A DNA stretch of 64,000 bases. Origin: Pontibacter mangrovi (lineage in GTDB: Bacteria; Bacteroidota; Bacteroidia; Cytophagales; Hymenobacteraceae). The position numbers were made by a program, and so were the translations under genes. The notes under the pieces are model-generated. The model had not been told where the DNA came from, did not search any database, and worked only from the letters and a program-made list of their open reading frames with translations. How positions within the stretch are numbered: position 1 is the first letter of the stretch; every line of letters starts with the position of its first letter. Shown here in pieces: positions 47,094 to 56,724 of this stretch. The stretch is from contig NZ_VFRQ01000005.1 of NCBI RefSeq assembly GCF_006385705.1, positions 62,001 to 126,000 on the forward strand, read 5' to 3'.

Positions 47094-49409
47094 CTAGCGG
47101 CCGTTGTTGTTTTGGCTGGTGGCGCGCTCACGCTGCATTGGGTTGCTGCGCTGGCGCTCCTGCTTAAATATCTCGAAGCGAGACGGTGCCACCTGGCGAG
47201 GGAAAGCGTTGTCGGACAGGTCCGTATCTGCGGTCTGCAGGTATGGGTCCAGCTCAAAGCTTACCACCGGCTTCTCGGTGATGAACACCTTGGTGATCTC
47301 ATCGTTGTTGTAGCGCCAGATCTCGGCCGGGATGTTCACCACTTCCTCAGAGCCGTCTTCATACGACATGCGCACGACCAGTGGCATTACCAGGCCGCCC
47401 TGGTTCTCGAAGCTCACTTCGTAGAAGTTCAGGCCTGAGTTCAGCTTCTCCTTCTGCTCCGGCGTCAGCTGGCCCAGGAACTGGCGGTATGCCTGCTCGT
47501 CCTCGGCTGTGGTAGCCAGCGGGTCGTAGTTGTTGTAGAAGTCGTTCAGTTGCGGACGCAGCTCCACGCGCGTCTTTTTAATGTCGTTCAGGTTGCGCTG
47601 CTGCGAAAGCGTTTGTGGCGCCTTGTTCTGCTGCTCGCGCAACTGTGCGTTCACAAACGCCGGGTCCTGCGAGTCGATGGTGTACCACTTCACGTCTGTC
47701 ATGGCAATGTCGGTGTGATCGGTGGTGTAGAACCAGCCTCTCCAGAACCAGTCCAGATCCACACCAGAGGCATCCTCCATGGTACGGAAGAAATCAGCCG
47801 GCATTGGGTGCTTAAAGGCCCAACGCTTCGCATACTCTTTAAAGGCGTAGTCGAACAGCTCGCGGCCCATTACCGTTTCGCGCAGGATGTTCAGGGCAGT
47901 GGCCGGCTTGCCGTAGGCGTTGTTGCCGAACTGCAGCACAGACTCCGAGTTGGTCATAATCGGCACCATGGTGTTTGGCGCGCTCTTCATATACTCCACA
48001 ATGTCCTGCGGCTCTCCGCGGCGCGATGGGTAGTTGCGCTCCCACTCCTGCTCGGCCAGGTACTGCATAAAGGTGTTCAGGCCTTCATCCATCCACGTCC
48101 ACTGGCGCTCGTCCGAGTTGATGATCATCGGGAAGAAGTTGTGGCCCACTTCGTGGATGATCACGGAGATCAGGCCATACTTGGTGCGGTCAGAGTAAGT
48201 GCCGTCCGGCTCCGGGCGGTAACCGTTGAAGGAAACCATCGGGTACTCCATACCGCCCACAGGACCGTGCACGGAGATCGCCACCGGGTAAGGATAGTCG
48301 ATGGTGTGCTTAGAGTACACTTCCAACGTGTGCGCCACGGCCTCGGTAGAGTATTGGCCCCACAGCGGGTTGCCTTCTTTCGGGTAGTAAGACATGGCCA
48401 GCACGTTTTTGCCGCCCACTTTTACGTTCATGGCATCCCAGATAAACTTACGGGAGCTGGCCCAGGCAAAGTCGCGTACGTTATCGGCTTCAAATACCCA
48501 GGTCTTCTTGTTCTTAGCCCTGGACTTCTCTGCTTTCTCGGCTTCCTCCTGCGTCACGATCACCACGGGCTTGTCGCTCTTGGCGGCCTGTGCCCAGCGC
48601 TTCTGGTGTGTGTCAGAAAGTACCTGGTTCGGGTTCTGCAGTACGCCAGTGCCGGCTACCACGTGGTCGGCAGGCACCGTGATGCTCACTTTGTAGTCGC
48701 CGAAAGGCAGGGCGAACTCACCGCTGCCCAGGAACTGCTTGTGCTGCCAGCCGTTCACGTCGTCGTACACGGCCATGCGTGGGAACCACTGCGCCATTTC
48801 GTAGAGATAGTTATCATCCTCCGGGAAATACTCATAGCCCGAGCGGCCGCCCAGTGTTTTCTGATTGTTGATGTTGTGCTTCCAGTCGATGCTGAAGGTA
48901 ACGCTCTGCTTTGGCTTCAGGGGCGAAGGCAGGTCGATGCGCATCATGGTGTTATTGATGGTATACTTTAGGGCCTTGCCGCCGCGGTCCGATACCTTCT
49001 GAATCTTAAAGCCACCGTCAAACTCTTCGCGCGTCATGTACTCCACGGCGCGCAGCGGCATCTCTTTCTGCAGCTCCGCGGTGCGCGTCAGGTTACTCAT
49101 CGAGTTCGGCTCGAAGATGTTCTGGTCCAGCTGCACCCAAACGTAAGAAAGCACGTCCGGTGAGTTGTTGGTGTAGGTGATGGTTTCGGAACCGGTGATG
49201 GCCTGGTTCTGGTCGTCGAGCTCTACTTTTATCGTATAATCGGCGCGCTGCTGCCAGTAAGCGTGGCCGGGTGCGCCCGAGGCCGAGCGGTAGGTGTTAG
49301 GTGTTGGAAGCTCCTGCGCCAGCTGCGCGAACTTGGTGTCCTGCGCCTGTGCCGCGAGCGGGCCTGCCACCAGACCCACCAGAGCCAAACCTGCTACAAT
49401 GTTTCTCAT
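47094..49409 (-). CDS. M1-family zinc metallopeptidase (aminopeptidase), secreted
   Basis: 771 aa with a signal peptide (about 22 residues, ending A-Q-A-Q). An N-terminal beta domain is followed by the thermolysin-like catalytic domain: substrate loop VGGMEYPMVSF (a variant of GxMEN), the zinc motif HEVGHNFFPMI, and downstream Glu in WMDEGLNTFMQYL. C-terminal region from about 600 is uncharacterised and ends in an Arg/Asn-rich tail. It trims N-terminal residues from peptides in the periplasm or outside. GGMEY instead of GAMEN is usual in this Bacteroidota subgroup. Confidence 0.92.
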   Translation of the reverse strand: MRNIVAGLALVGLVAGPLAAQAQDTKFAQLAQELPTPNTYRSASGAPGHAYWQQRADYTIKVELDDQNQAITGSETITYTNNSPDVLSYVWVQLDQNIFEPNSMSNLTRTAELQKEMPLRAVEYMTREEFDGGFKIQKVSDRGGKALKYTINNTMMRIDLPSPLKPKQSVTFSIDWKHNINNQKTLGGRSGYEYFPEDDNYLYEMAQWFPRMAVYDDVNGWQHKQFLGSGEFALPFGDYKVSITVPADHVVAGTGVLQNPNQVLSDTHQKRWAQAAKSDKPVVIVTQEEAEKAEKSRAKNKKTWVFEADNVRDFAWASSRKFIWDAMNVKVGGKNVLAMSYYPKEGNPLWGQYSTEAVAHTLEVYSKHTIDYPYPVAISVHGPVGGMEYPMVSFNGYRPEPDGTYSDRTKYGLISVIIHEVGHNFFPMIINSDERQWTWMDEGLNTFMQYLAEQEWERNYPSRRGEPQDIVEYMKSAPNTMVPIMTNSESVLQFGNNAYGKPATALNILRETVMGRELFDYAFKEYAKRWAFKHPMPADFFRTMEDASGVDLDWFWRGWFYTTDHTDIAMTDVKWYTIDSQDPAFVNAQLREQQNKAPQTLSQQRNLNDIKKTRVELRPQLNDFYNNYDPLATTAEDEQAYRQFLGQLTPEQKEKLNSGLNFYEVSFENQGGLVMPLVVRMSYEDGSEEVVNIPAEIWRYNNDEITKVFITEKPVVSFELDPYLQTADTDLSDNAFPRQVAPSRFEIFKQERQRSNPMQRERATSQNNNGR

Positions 49410-49477
49410 GTGGTTTTAGTTAGGTAGATTAAGTATAGGTTAGAGAAGAAAGGTTCTCCAGGGTTTAAAATGCAATC

Positions 49478-50071
49478 CTAAAATATACTGGTTTCCATCA
49501 TCAATATCAAGGCAACACCCGCTGCAGCACTGGAAAGTACCATAATCCAGTCGCGCTTGCTGGCCCGGAACAGGTTTAAGATGAGGAAACCGGCGATTAA
49601 AAGTATACTGACAATGAGCAGCTGCCCCAACTCTATGCCGATGTTAAAGGCCAGCAGCTGTTGCCAGATGCTCCCGCTGCGGCCCAGCATCTGGCGCAGA
49701 AAGTTGGAAAAGCCCATGCCGTGTATCAGGCCGAAGAACACCGCCATCAGGTTGTGCAGCGACAGGATGGTGCGCTGCTTGCTGGCCGCCCCCTTCAATT
49801 TAAAGAAGTTGGTGATGCAGGTAAACAGGATGGTCGTCGGGATCAGGAACTCGATAAGGGCGGCATCAAACTGAATGATGTTGAGGGTGGCCAGTGCCAG
49901 CGTAATGCTGTGGCCGATGGTGAAGCTGGTAACCAGCGCGAGCACCTTCTTCCAGTCCTGCAACGTATAAATGGCGCTCAGGGCCAGCAGGAACAGCATG
50001 TGGTCGTAGGCCTTGAAATCAAAGATATGATGGAAGCCCAGCTCGATGTAAGTATAAAATACAGATGACAC
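49478..50071 (-). CDS. HupE/UreJ-like membrane protein
   Basis: 197 aa, six or seven hydrophobic helices, with the family motif FDFKAYDHMLFLLALSAIY near the start and FTIGHSITLALA and FGLIHGMGFSNFL with conserved histidines. HupE/UreJ proteins are linked to nickel or cobalt transport; the histidine-rich helices could carry metal. No urease or hydrogenase genes are nearby. The start codon is GTG at 50071. It lies next to a peptidase gene on the same strand but is probably separate. Confidence 0.82.
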   Translation of the reverse strand: MSSVFYTYIELGFHHIFDFKAYDHMLFLLALSAIYTLQDWKKVLALVTSFTIGHSITLALATLNIIQFDAALIEFLIPTTILFTCITNFFKLKGAASKQRTILSLHNLMAVFFGLIHGMGFSNFLRQMLGRSGSIWQQLLAFNIGIELGQLLIVSILLIAGFLILNLFRASKRDWIMVLSSAAAGVALILMMETSIF

Positions 50072-50310
50072 TGTAAGTGAATGTTAAGGTTGAAGAAAAA
50101 GCTAAGGGGCAAATTACACATCTGCGGCTAAACTTGCAATATTGTGGCGAGCTGGTGTGGCCGTAGCGGCCGGTTAATCGACAAATAAGCCTATTTGCCC
50201 TGTTAAACCGGCGCGTTTATTATTCGGCTAAGGTAATTATACTATATAGCTGTATTTCCTGCCCAGGATTTTATACTTTAGCTACCACATCATCCTGAAA
50301 GAAACATACC

Positions 50311-51519
50311 ATGCGCTACTTCCCTAACTTAATCCGTAGAATGTTGGTAAACAGAAACGCGCTGGCCTGTGCCGGTTTGGCCCTGGCCATGGCTGCCTGC
50401 AACTCGGGCACAGAGCAGAACGACACAGCCGCCACTACAACCACAGCACCAGAAACGATGGAAAACGCTACGTTTTACGTCGGCTCCTACGCCGAGCCCG
50501 ACAGCCAAAGCATATACCTGTACAGCCTGAACGAACAAACTGGCGAGCTAACGCAGCTGAGCGCCATAAAAGCTGGCCAAAACCCCTCTTACCTGACTTT
50601 GAGTAATGGCGGAGAGCGCATGTATGCCGTTAATGAAACGCAGGAGTATGAAGGGAAGCAGAGCGGGGCCGTGAGCAGCTTTGAAGTGAGCGACGACGGA
50701 AAAAGCCTGGAACTGATAAACCAGGTAGCCACCGGGGGCGGCGCGCCGTGCTATGTATCGGTAGTAGACGGAACGGTGCTGGTAGCCAACTATATGGGTG
50801 GCAATGTGGCGGCCGTGCCTGTGGCAGAGGACGGAAAGCTGGGGCAGGCGCAGGTGGTGCAGCATAAGGGCACCGGCCCGAACAAAGACCGGCAGGAAAA
50901 ACCGCACGCCCACTACATTGCCCCCTCGCCGGACGGTAAGTATGTTTTTGCTGTGGATTTGGGCGCCGACAAGGTATTTGGCTACAAGTTAGAGAACGGC
51001 AAGTTGGTGCAGCATCAGCCTTCGGTAGCTTTTTCGGCGGCGGCTGGCTCAGGGCCACGCCACCTGGCGTTTCATCCAAACGGAAAGTATGCCTACCTGG
51101 TGCACGAGCTGAACTCTACGGTAACAGTGCTCAAGTATAACCCCGACAACGGCACGTTCAGCGAAGAGCAGGTCATCACTACGCTCCCGGCGGATTTTGA
51201 AGGCGACAGTTACCCGGCTGCCGTGAAAGTATCTGCCGACGGCAAGTTTGTGTATGCCTCTAACCGCGGGCACAACAGCATTGCCGTGTTCTCGGTTGGG
51301 GATGAGGGGCGCCAGCTAAGCTCTGTGCAGCATATGAGCACCGGCGGCAACTGGCCCCGCGACTTCTCCATCAGCCCCTCCGGAAGTATAATGCTGGTAG
51401 CCAACGAGCGCTCTAACCAAGTTACCGTGTTTAAACGCGAAAAAAACAGCGGCAAGCTTACTGCCACCGCGTATGAAGCCCAGGTGCACAAGCCTGTCAA
51501 TATCGTTTTCAGGGATTAA
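50311..51519 (+). CDS. Lactonase-family (6-phosphogluconolactonase type) lipoprotein
   Basis: 402 aa from ATG 50311 (or 50341). Lipoprotein signal LAMAAC. The mature part is a seven-bladed beta-propeller of the Lactonase family (FYVGSYAEPDSQSIYLYSLN, PHAHYIAPSPDGKYVFAVDLG, GPRHLAFHPNGKYAYLVHELNSTV, GGNWPRDFSISPSGSIMLVANERSNQV). Cytoplasmic relatives open 6-phosphogluconolactone; the lipoprotein form is probably extracytoplasmic, so the substrate is uncertain. Twelve bp after it lies the SpoIIAA-like gene on the same strand. Confidence 0.9.
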   Translation: MRYFPNLIRRMLVNRNALACAGLALAMAACNSGTEQNDTAATTTTAPETMENATFYVGSYAEPDSQSIYLYSLNEQTGELTQLSAIKAGQNPSYLTLSNGGERMYAVNETQEYEGKQSGAVSSFEVSDDGKSLELINQVATGGGAPCYVSVVDGTVLVANYMGGNVAAVPVAEDGKLGQAQVVQHKGTGPNKDRQEKPHAHYIAPSPDGKYVFAVDLGADKVFGYKLENGKLVQHQPSVAFSAAAGSGPRHLAFHPNGKYAYLVHELNSTVTVLKYNPDNGTFSEEQVITTLPADFEGDSYPAAVKVSADGKFVYASNRGHNSIAVFSVGDEGRQLSSVQHMSTGGNWPRDFSISPSGSIMLVANERSNQVTVFKREKNSGKLTATAYEAQVHKPVNIVFRD

Positions 51520-51530
51520 ATAGAAGTATC

Positions 51531-51896
51531 ATGCTGGAGGTTCTGCCGGAGACGCAAGATAATCTGTTAGCCGTTCGGGTAAGCGGTGAGCTAACCAACG
51601 AAGACTTCGACCTGTACCGTGAGCTGATCTGGGACAGGATGAAGCAGTATGGCGCCGCCCGCTTGTACTACGAGATGGTAAACCTGAGCTGGGTAAAGCC
51701 CGGAGCCGCCCTGGAAAACGCGTTGTTCGACCTGGTGCATGGCCGTGCGTATGACCGTGTGGCCATGGTGGGCGAGAAAATATGGCAGAAGTGGGCGGCC
51801 AACCTCATTAGCCCGGTAAAAAAGAAAGGCGTGCGCTATTTCGACCTGCACGAGCGGGAGCGGGCCATGCGATGGGTGCAGACAGGGGAGGAGTAA
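51531..51896 (+). CDS. SpoIIAA-like (STAS-superfamily) protein
   Basis: 121 aa, no signal peptide. Begins MLEVLPETQDNLLAVRVSGELTNEDF, with a middle part MVNLSWVKPGAALENALFDLVHGR and end RYFDLHERERAMRWV. This is the SpoIIAA-like layout (DUF3478 type, four strands and helices), distantly related to STAS domains; some relatives bind small hydrophobic ligands. It lies in the same direction as the lactonase gene, 11 bp away, so probably one operon. Confidence 0.8.
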   Translation: MLEVLPETQDNLLAVRVSGELTNEDFDLYRELIWDRMKQYGAARLYYEMVNLSWVKPGAALENALFDLVHGRAYDRVAMVGEKIWQKWAANLISPVKKKGVRYFDLHERERAMRWVQTGEE

Positions 51897-51930
51897 GGTG
51901 CTCACAGCGTCTTGTAAACCTGTGAGTACC
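51897..51930. repeat. CTCACAG...CTGTGAG palindromic repeat, copy 1
   Basis: Starts directly after the SpoIIAA-like stop codon. It reads CTCACAGCGTCTTGTAAACC then TGTGAG. It shares the CTCACAGCGTCTT core and the CCTGTGAG arm with 55821-55854. There is no T tract, so it is more likely a repeat than a terminator. Confidence 0.55.
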
Positions 51931-51947
51931 TCACTCCTGCACGTTGG

Positions 51948-52796
51948 CTACTGCGCCAAAGCCTCCGCCCTTGCTTTCTGGAAGAGCAGCAGGTGGTATT
52001 CCAGGGAGTTGCCCCAATAGCTCCAGGTGTGGGCGCCGGGCCGCTCTATGTAATCATGCGGGACTTTCTCGTACACCATGCGGCGGTGCAGCTCGCGGTT
52101 GTCCTCAATCAGGAAGTCGTCTACGCCGCAATCGATGATAAATTTTAGGCCGCTGGCCTTAAGCTGCGGCACCATGTATACCACAGAGCTTTGGCGAAAC
52201 AGCTCCTGGTTATCCGGCTTTGGCCCCAGCACCGCCTCAATGCTCTGGCGCAGTTTTTCCTGCTCAATGCCCGCCACGTTTACGGCTCCGCTCATGCTGC
52301 CGGCCGCCAGGTATAAATCCGGGTGCCTGGATGACAAGTATAACGCGCCGTGCCCGCCCATACTTAGTCCAGAAATAAAGCGGCCGCTTTTATCTGAGAT
52401 GGCTTTATACTTGCGCTCCACCTCCTGGCGCAGCTCCTCAGTAATGTAGGTTTCGTATTGGCTGCCTTGGTCTACGGGGCTGTCGTAGTACCAGCTGCTG
52501 AAGTCGCCCTCCGGCGTAACGATGATGAGTTGGTATTTATCGGCCATTTGCTGCAGCAGGTCTTTTTGCGGCGGCACTTTTAGCCAGTTGCTGAAGTCGC
52601 CGCTATAGCCGTGCAGTAAGTATAAAACCGGGTAAGGCCCGTTCTTTTTCTTGCCGTGGCCTTCCGGCGTCACCACGCCAGCCTTCAGCGTTTTCTGCAT
52701 CGAGGGGCTCTGGATCGCCAGGGTGTCTACTTTGGCCTGTGCCGAAAGTATGGAGAGGGCGAAGAGTAGGAGGAAAGTGTATAGTCTCTTTTGCAT
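51948..52796 (-). CDS. Secreted alpha/beta-hydrolase esterase (esterase D/antigen 85-like)
   Basis: 282 aa from ATG 52796 with a signal peptide (about 22 residues, ending L-S-A-Q-A). Putative-esterase family: YPVLYLLHGYSGDFSNW (oxyanion region), nucleophile in FISGLSMGGHGAL (GxSxGG), acid Asp in IDCGVDDFLIEDN, and His in ERPGAHTWSYWGNSLEYHL. It probably cleaves esters of short acyl or carbohydrate-linked substrates outside the cytoplasm. Confidence 0.9.
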   Translation of the reverse strand: MQKRLYTFLLLFALSILSAQAKVDTLAIQSPSMQKTLKAGVVTPEGHGKKKNGPYPVLYLLHGYSGDFSNWLKVPPQKDLLQQMADKYQLIIVTPEGDFSSWYYDSPVDQGSQYETYITEELRQEVERKYKAISDKSGRFISGLSMGGHGALYLSSRHPDLYLAAGSMSGAVNVAGIEQEKLRQSIEAVLGPKPDNQELFRQSSVVYMVPQLKASGLKFIIDCGVDDFLIEDNRELHRRMVYEKVPHDYIERPGAHTWSYWGNSLEYHLLLFQKARAEALAQ

Positions 52797-52889
52797 AGTA
52801 TTAAGGTATGGTGTCTGCAAAATATAAAATCGTGAGGATATTTCCCTGTTTCAAGTTTTCAGCTGGCGTTAAGCTCATTTTAAATTTAT

Positions 52890-52939
52890 GCCAGCTGAAA
52901 GCTGGCCTCATGTGAAGCCACAAGCAGAATGCTTGCGGC
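52890..52939. repeat. REP-like palindrome pair related to those by the RAYT gene
   Basis: GCCAGCT-GAA-AGCTGGC (52890-52906), then GCCACAAGC-AGAAT-GCTTGCGGC (52917-52939). The order and layout mirror the pair GCCAGTT-TGT-AACTGGC and GCCGCAAGTT...AACTTGTGGC at 62735-62793, with different stem bases. Related half-sites (CAGCTGGCG, CGCCAGC) lie on both sides. Confidence 0.6.
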
Positions 52940-52984
52940 AGATAAGTTATACTACCGCCAGCTAAACGCTCATCGCACAAGTAT

Positions 52985-53026
52985 AAAAATACAAAACCCC
53001 GCCACTCCAATGGAATGGCGGGGTTT
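52985..53026 (-). terminator. Terminator after clpB
   Basis: Arms AAACCCCGCCACTCCA and TGGAATGGCGGGGTTT, followed on the minus strand by T-rich sequence. Confidence 0.75.
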
Positions 53027-53053
53027 AAGCTATTGCTAAACTTTAAACTTCTC

Positions 53054-55672
53054 TTATTCTCCTGACGGGATTTCTACGTCCACGTTGTTGAACCGGATCT
53101 CTCCATTCTCCAGCACGGCCTCCACCACTGAGTCTTTGTTGATTTTGCCAGACAAAATCTCCTTCGACAGCTCGTTCAGCACCTGGCGCTGGATCACGCG
53201 CTTCAATGGCCGGGCACCGAACTGCGGGTCGTAGCCCTGCTCGCCCAGGTAATCCAATACTTCGTCGGTGGCTACCAACTGGATGCCGGCTTCTTCCAAG
53301 CGATGCTGTATATGTCCAAACTGGATGCTGACGATCTTGCGGATGTCGCCACGGCTCAGCGGACGGAACATCACCAGCTCGTCGATACGGTTCAGGAACT
53401 CCGGCCTCACCGACTTCTTCAGCAGCTCAAACACTTCCTCTTTCGTCTGCTCAATCACCTCATCGTGGTTCAGCGGCGTCATCTTCTCAAAATTGCTCTG
53501 GATGATGTGCGAACCGATGTTCGAGGTCATGATGATGATGGTGTTCTTGAAGTTCACCACGCGGCCTTTGCTGTCGGTCAGGCGGCCATCGTCGAGCACC
53601 TGCAAAAGTATGTTGAACACGTCAGGGTGCGCTTTTTCGATCTCGTCGAGCAGTACCACGGAGTATGGTTTGCGGCGTACGGCCTCGGTCAGCTGGCCAC
53701 CTTCTTCGTAGCCCACGTATCCCGGAGGCGCTCCGACCATTCGGCTCACGGCGTGGCGCTCCTGGTACTCACTCATGTCGATGCGCACCATGGCGTTCTC
53801 ATCGTTGAACAGGTAATCGGCCAGCGCTTTGGCGAGCTCAGTTTTACCTACACCGGTGGTACCCAGGAAGATGAACGAACCGATCGGGCGTTTCGGGTCC
53901 TGCATACCGGCACGGCTGCGGCGCACGGCATCCGAGATGGCCTCAATCGCCTCCTCCTGACCAGCTACGCGCTTGCCCAATTCCTGCTCCAGGTGCAGCA
54001 GTTTCTCGCGGTCGCTCTGCAGCATTTTGCTCACAGGTATACCGGTCCACTTGGCCACTACCTCGGCGATATCTTCAGAATTCACCTCCTCCTTCAGCAT
54101 CGGGTTCTCGCCCTGCATCTCATGCACCTGCTCCTGCAGCTGCTTCAGGTGTGCCTCAGCCTCCTGGATTTTACCGTAGCGAAGCTCTGCCACACGGCCA
54201 TAGTCGCCGCTTCTTTCGGCCTGCTCCGCCTCCAGCTTGTAGTTCTCGATGTTCTCTTTCTCTTTCTGGATGCCCTCGATGATCTGCTTTTCGTTCTGCC
54301 ACTTGGCTTTCAGGTCATCGCGCTTGCCGCTCAGGTCAGCGATTTCTTTTGAGAGCACTGTTTCTTTGTCCTTGTCGTTCTCACGACGGATGGCCTCACG
54401 CTCAATCTCCAGCTGCATGATGCGGCGCTGCAGTTCGTCCAACTCCACCGGCAATGAGTCAATCTCGATGCGCAGTTTCGCAGCTGCCTCGTCCATCAGG
54501 TCAATGGCTTTATCCGGCAGAAAGCGGTCCGTGATGTAGCGGTTCGATAGCTCCACCGCGGCAATAATTGCATCGTCTTTAATGCGCACCCCGTGGTGCA
54601 CTTCATACTTGTCTTTGATACCACGCAGGATCGAAATGGCATCCGGCACGCTTGGCTCGTCCACCATCACCGCCTGGAAACGTCGCTCCAAAGCTTTATC
54701 TTTCTCAATATACTTCTGATACTCCTTCAGCGTTGTCGCACCAATGGCATGCAGTTCGCCACGCGCCAGGGCTGGTTTTAGCAAGTTGGCTGCGTCCATG
54801 GCGCTCTCGCCACCCGCACCGGCTCCGATCAAGGTATGGATCTCGTCGATGAAGAGAATGATCTCACCCTCGGCATCGGTTACTTCTTTGATCACCGCCT
54901 TCAGACGCTCCTCAAACTCGCCTTTATACTTGGCGCCTGCCACCAGCAGACCCATGTCGAGGCTCATCAGCGTTTTGTTTTTCAGGTTCTCCGGCACGTC
55001 GCCGCTCACCATACGCTGCGCCAGCCCCTCCACAATCGCGGTTTTACCCACGCCAGGCTCACCCAGCAGCACCGGGTTGTTCTTAGTACGGCGGCTCAGG
55101 ATCTGCAGCACCCGTCGGATCTCCTCGTCGCGGCCAATCACCGGGTCGATCTTACCGGCACGCGCCAACTCGTTCAGGTTCTTGGCGTAACGCTTCAGCG
55201 AGTTATACTTCGCCTCGGCATTCTGGTCAGTTACCTTCGCGCCACCGCGTAGTTCCTTAATAGCCTTCTTTAGGTCTTTCTCGTTAAAGCCAACATCCTT
55301 CATCAGCCCGGCCACCTTGTCGCGGCCAGCCAGCAGGCCCAGCAGCATGTGCTCCACGGCCACGTATTCGTCGCCAAACTCTTTAAGCAGAGAGGTTGCT
55401 TTCTGCAGGGCCGCCGCTGCATCGTTCGCCAGGTAAGGACTGCCGCCGCTCACCTTCGGGTAAGCCGCTACAATCTCGTCCAGCTTGCTGTGGAGGATGT
55501 TGCCGTTGATGTTCAGTTTCTGGAGCAGGAAGTTCGTTACGTTCTCGTCCGTCTCCAGTATTGCTTTTAAAATATGCCCAGTCTCGATTGCCTGCTGCTG
55601 GTTGCCGCCTGCTATCTCAGTGGCCTTCTGGATGGCCTCCTGGGCTTTGATGGTATAGTTATTAAAGTTCAT
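53054..55672 (-). CDS. clpB: ATP-dependent chaperone ClpB
   Basis: 872 aa disaggregase of the Hsp100 family; it works with DnaK to rescue aggregated proteins. N-terminal domain, AAA+ domain 1 with Walker A GEPGVGKT and Walker [12 protein letters not shown] (about residues 200-300), a coiled-coil middle domain (about 410-530), AAA+ domain 2 with Walker A GTTGVGKT and [15 protein letters not shown]. No ClpP-binding loop is seen. A full -7 match in its upstream region was not found. Confidence 0.97.
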   Translation of the reverse strand: MNFNNYTIKAQEAIQKATEIAGGNQQQAIETGHILKAILETDENVTNFLLQKLNINGNILHSKLDEIVAAYPKVSGGSPYLANDAAAALQKATSLLKEFGDEYVAVEHMLLGLLAGRDKVAGLMKDVGFNEKDLKKAIKELRGGAKVTDQNAEAKYNSLKRYAKNLNELARAGKIDPVIGRDEEIRRVLQILSRRTKNNPVLLGEPGVGKTAIVEGLAQRMVSGDVPENLKNKTLMSLDMGLLVAGAKYKGEFEERLKAVIKEVTDAEGEIILFIDEIHTLIGAGAGGESAMDAANLLKPALARGELHAIGATTLKEYQKYIEKDKALERRFQAVMVDEPSVPDAISILRGIKDKYEVHHGVRIKDDAIIAAVELSNRYITDRFLPDKAIDLMDEAAAKLRIEIDSLPVELDELQRRIMQLEIEREAIRRENDKDKETVLSKEIADLSGKRDDLKAKWQNEKQIIEGIQKEKENIENYKLEAEQAERSGDYGRVAELRYGKIQEAEAHLKQLQEQVHEMQGENPMLKEEVNSEDIAEVVAKWTGIPVSKMLQSDREKLLHLEQELGKRVAGQEEAIEAISDAVRRSRAGMQDPKRPIGSFIFLGTTGVGKTELAKALADYLFNDENAMVRIDMSEYQERHAVSRMVGAPPGYVGYEEGGQLTEAVRRKPYSVVLLDEIEKAHPDVFNILLQVLDDGRLTDSKGRVVNFKNTIIIMTSNIGSHIIQSNFEKMTPLNHDEVIEQTKEEVFELLKKSVRPEFLNRIDELVMFRPLSRGDIRKIVSIQFGHIQHRLEEAGIQLVATDEVLDYLGEQGYDPQFGARPLKRVIQRQVLNELSKEILSGKINKDSVVEAVLENGEIRFNNVDVEIPSGE

Positions 55673-55820
55673 ATTGCTATGTCTGTTTTCCTTCGTTTTA
55701 GTTCTACGAGCATTATAGCAAAGGATACACCAATGGTATTTTAGGATGGTTTTACTGTAATTATGTCAGGTTTATGGATTGAGAATTAGAGAGATTCGGA
55801 CATATTGGCTGCTTTTGCGA

Positions 55821-55854
55821 TGACCTCACAGCGTCTTCCAGACCTGTGAGGTCA
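55821..55854. repeat. CTCACAG...CTGTGAG palindromic repeat, copy 2
   Basis: GACCTCACAGCGTCTTCC then AGACCTGTGAGGTC: a 10-bp stem. It ends 2 nt from the stop codon of the endonuclease V gene, as copy 1 ends at the SpoIIAA-like stop. Confidence 0.55.
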
Positions 55855-55856
55855 CA

Positions 55857-56543
55857 CTACTTCACCTCTTTCTTAAACACCGCCGCATAATGGTCGGCCA
55901 GTCTGGTGGGCTCCGGCAGTTTATACTTGATAGCGCATTTAAGGGCGATTTCGGTGGCGGATTCCAGGTCCATGAGGTGGCCGGGGGAGACGAAAACGGG
56001 CTTTACATTGTCCTTGGTGCGGACTACGTTGGCGATAACTTCGCCTTTATACTCCAGCGGGGAGATGGAGCCTTTGGTAGCGGCGGGTTCTTTATACTTA
56101 CCTACCAGCACTTTTTTGGCGACGCCCATGGTGGGCTTGTTCAGGTGCAGGCCCAGGTGCGTGGCGATGCCGAGGCGGCGGGGGTGGGAGATGCCGTGGC
56201 CGTCTACCATGATCAGGTCGGGCTTTTGCTGCAGCTTTTCGTAGGCTTTAAGAAGGTTGGGCGCCTCGCGGAAGGCCAGGAAGCCAGGGATGTAGGGCAG
56301 CTCCACCGGCCCGTGGTGCCATACTTTCTCCACCACCTCCAACTCCGGGTAGGTCAGCAATATGAAGGCAGAAAGTATGGTATCCTCCCCTATAAAAGAA
56401 GAATCGCAGCCGGCGATCAGTTTCAGGTCAAAGTCAGGTTTCTGAAGTATGATGCGCTCCTGCATCTCCTTTTGTTGCTCCGTCAGGCGATCAAGTATCT
56501 TTGGATCGGGGGCAGGGTAATCGAAGCGTCGGAAGTAGGCCAT
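55857..56543 (-). CDS. nfi: Endonuclease V
   Basis: 228 aa, cuts DNA one base 3' of deaminated adenine (hypoxanthine) and some mismatches. Family motifs: AGCDSSFIG (catalytic Asp), YIPGFLAFREAPNLL (the PYIP wedge and catalytic Glu), DLIMVDGHGISHPRRLGIATHLGL (DGxGxxHPRxxG). The EKVWHHG and PVFVSPGHLMDL segments fit. It is cytoplasmic. A hypothetical lipoprotein gene is upstream on the same strand. Confidence 0.95.
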   Translation of the reverse strand: MAYFRRFDYPAPDPKILDRLTEQQKEMQERIILQKPDFDLKLIAGCDSSFIGEDTILSAFILLTYPELEVVEKVWHHGPVELPYIPGFLAFREAPNLLKAYEKLQQKPDLIMVDGHGISHPRRLGIATHLGLHLNKPTMGVAKKVLVGKYKEPAATKGSISPLEYKGEVIANVVRTKDNVKPVFVSPGHLMDLESATEIALKCAIKYKLPEPTRLADHYAAVFKKEVK

Positions 56544-56552
56544 GGGCTACAG

Positions 56553-56719
56553 TTTTGAATGTGTGGATGAGTGAGTGAAGAACATGATACGGTTATACTT
56601 TGTGATGCAAGTGGAGTTGTGGAGCAGCGCCTGGTTCTTTCCCTTCGGCTCCAGCCTCAAGAGTGTTCGTGATGAAAACAAAAAAGGATTCACACAATCA
56701 CTCATCCACTCATTCAAAA
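56553..56719. repeat. Inverted-repeat-bounded 167-bp intergenic segment (MITE-like?)
   Basis: Left arm (56553-56578, TTTTGAATGTGTGGATGAGTG..) and right arm (56698-56719, TCACTCATCCACTCATTC..) are inverted copies. No ORF inside is convincing. Confidence 0.45.
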
Positions 56720-56724
56720 TTAAT

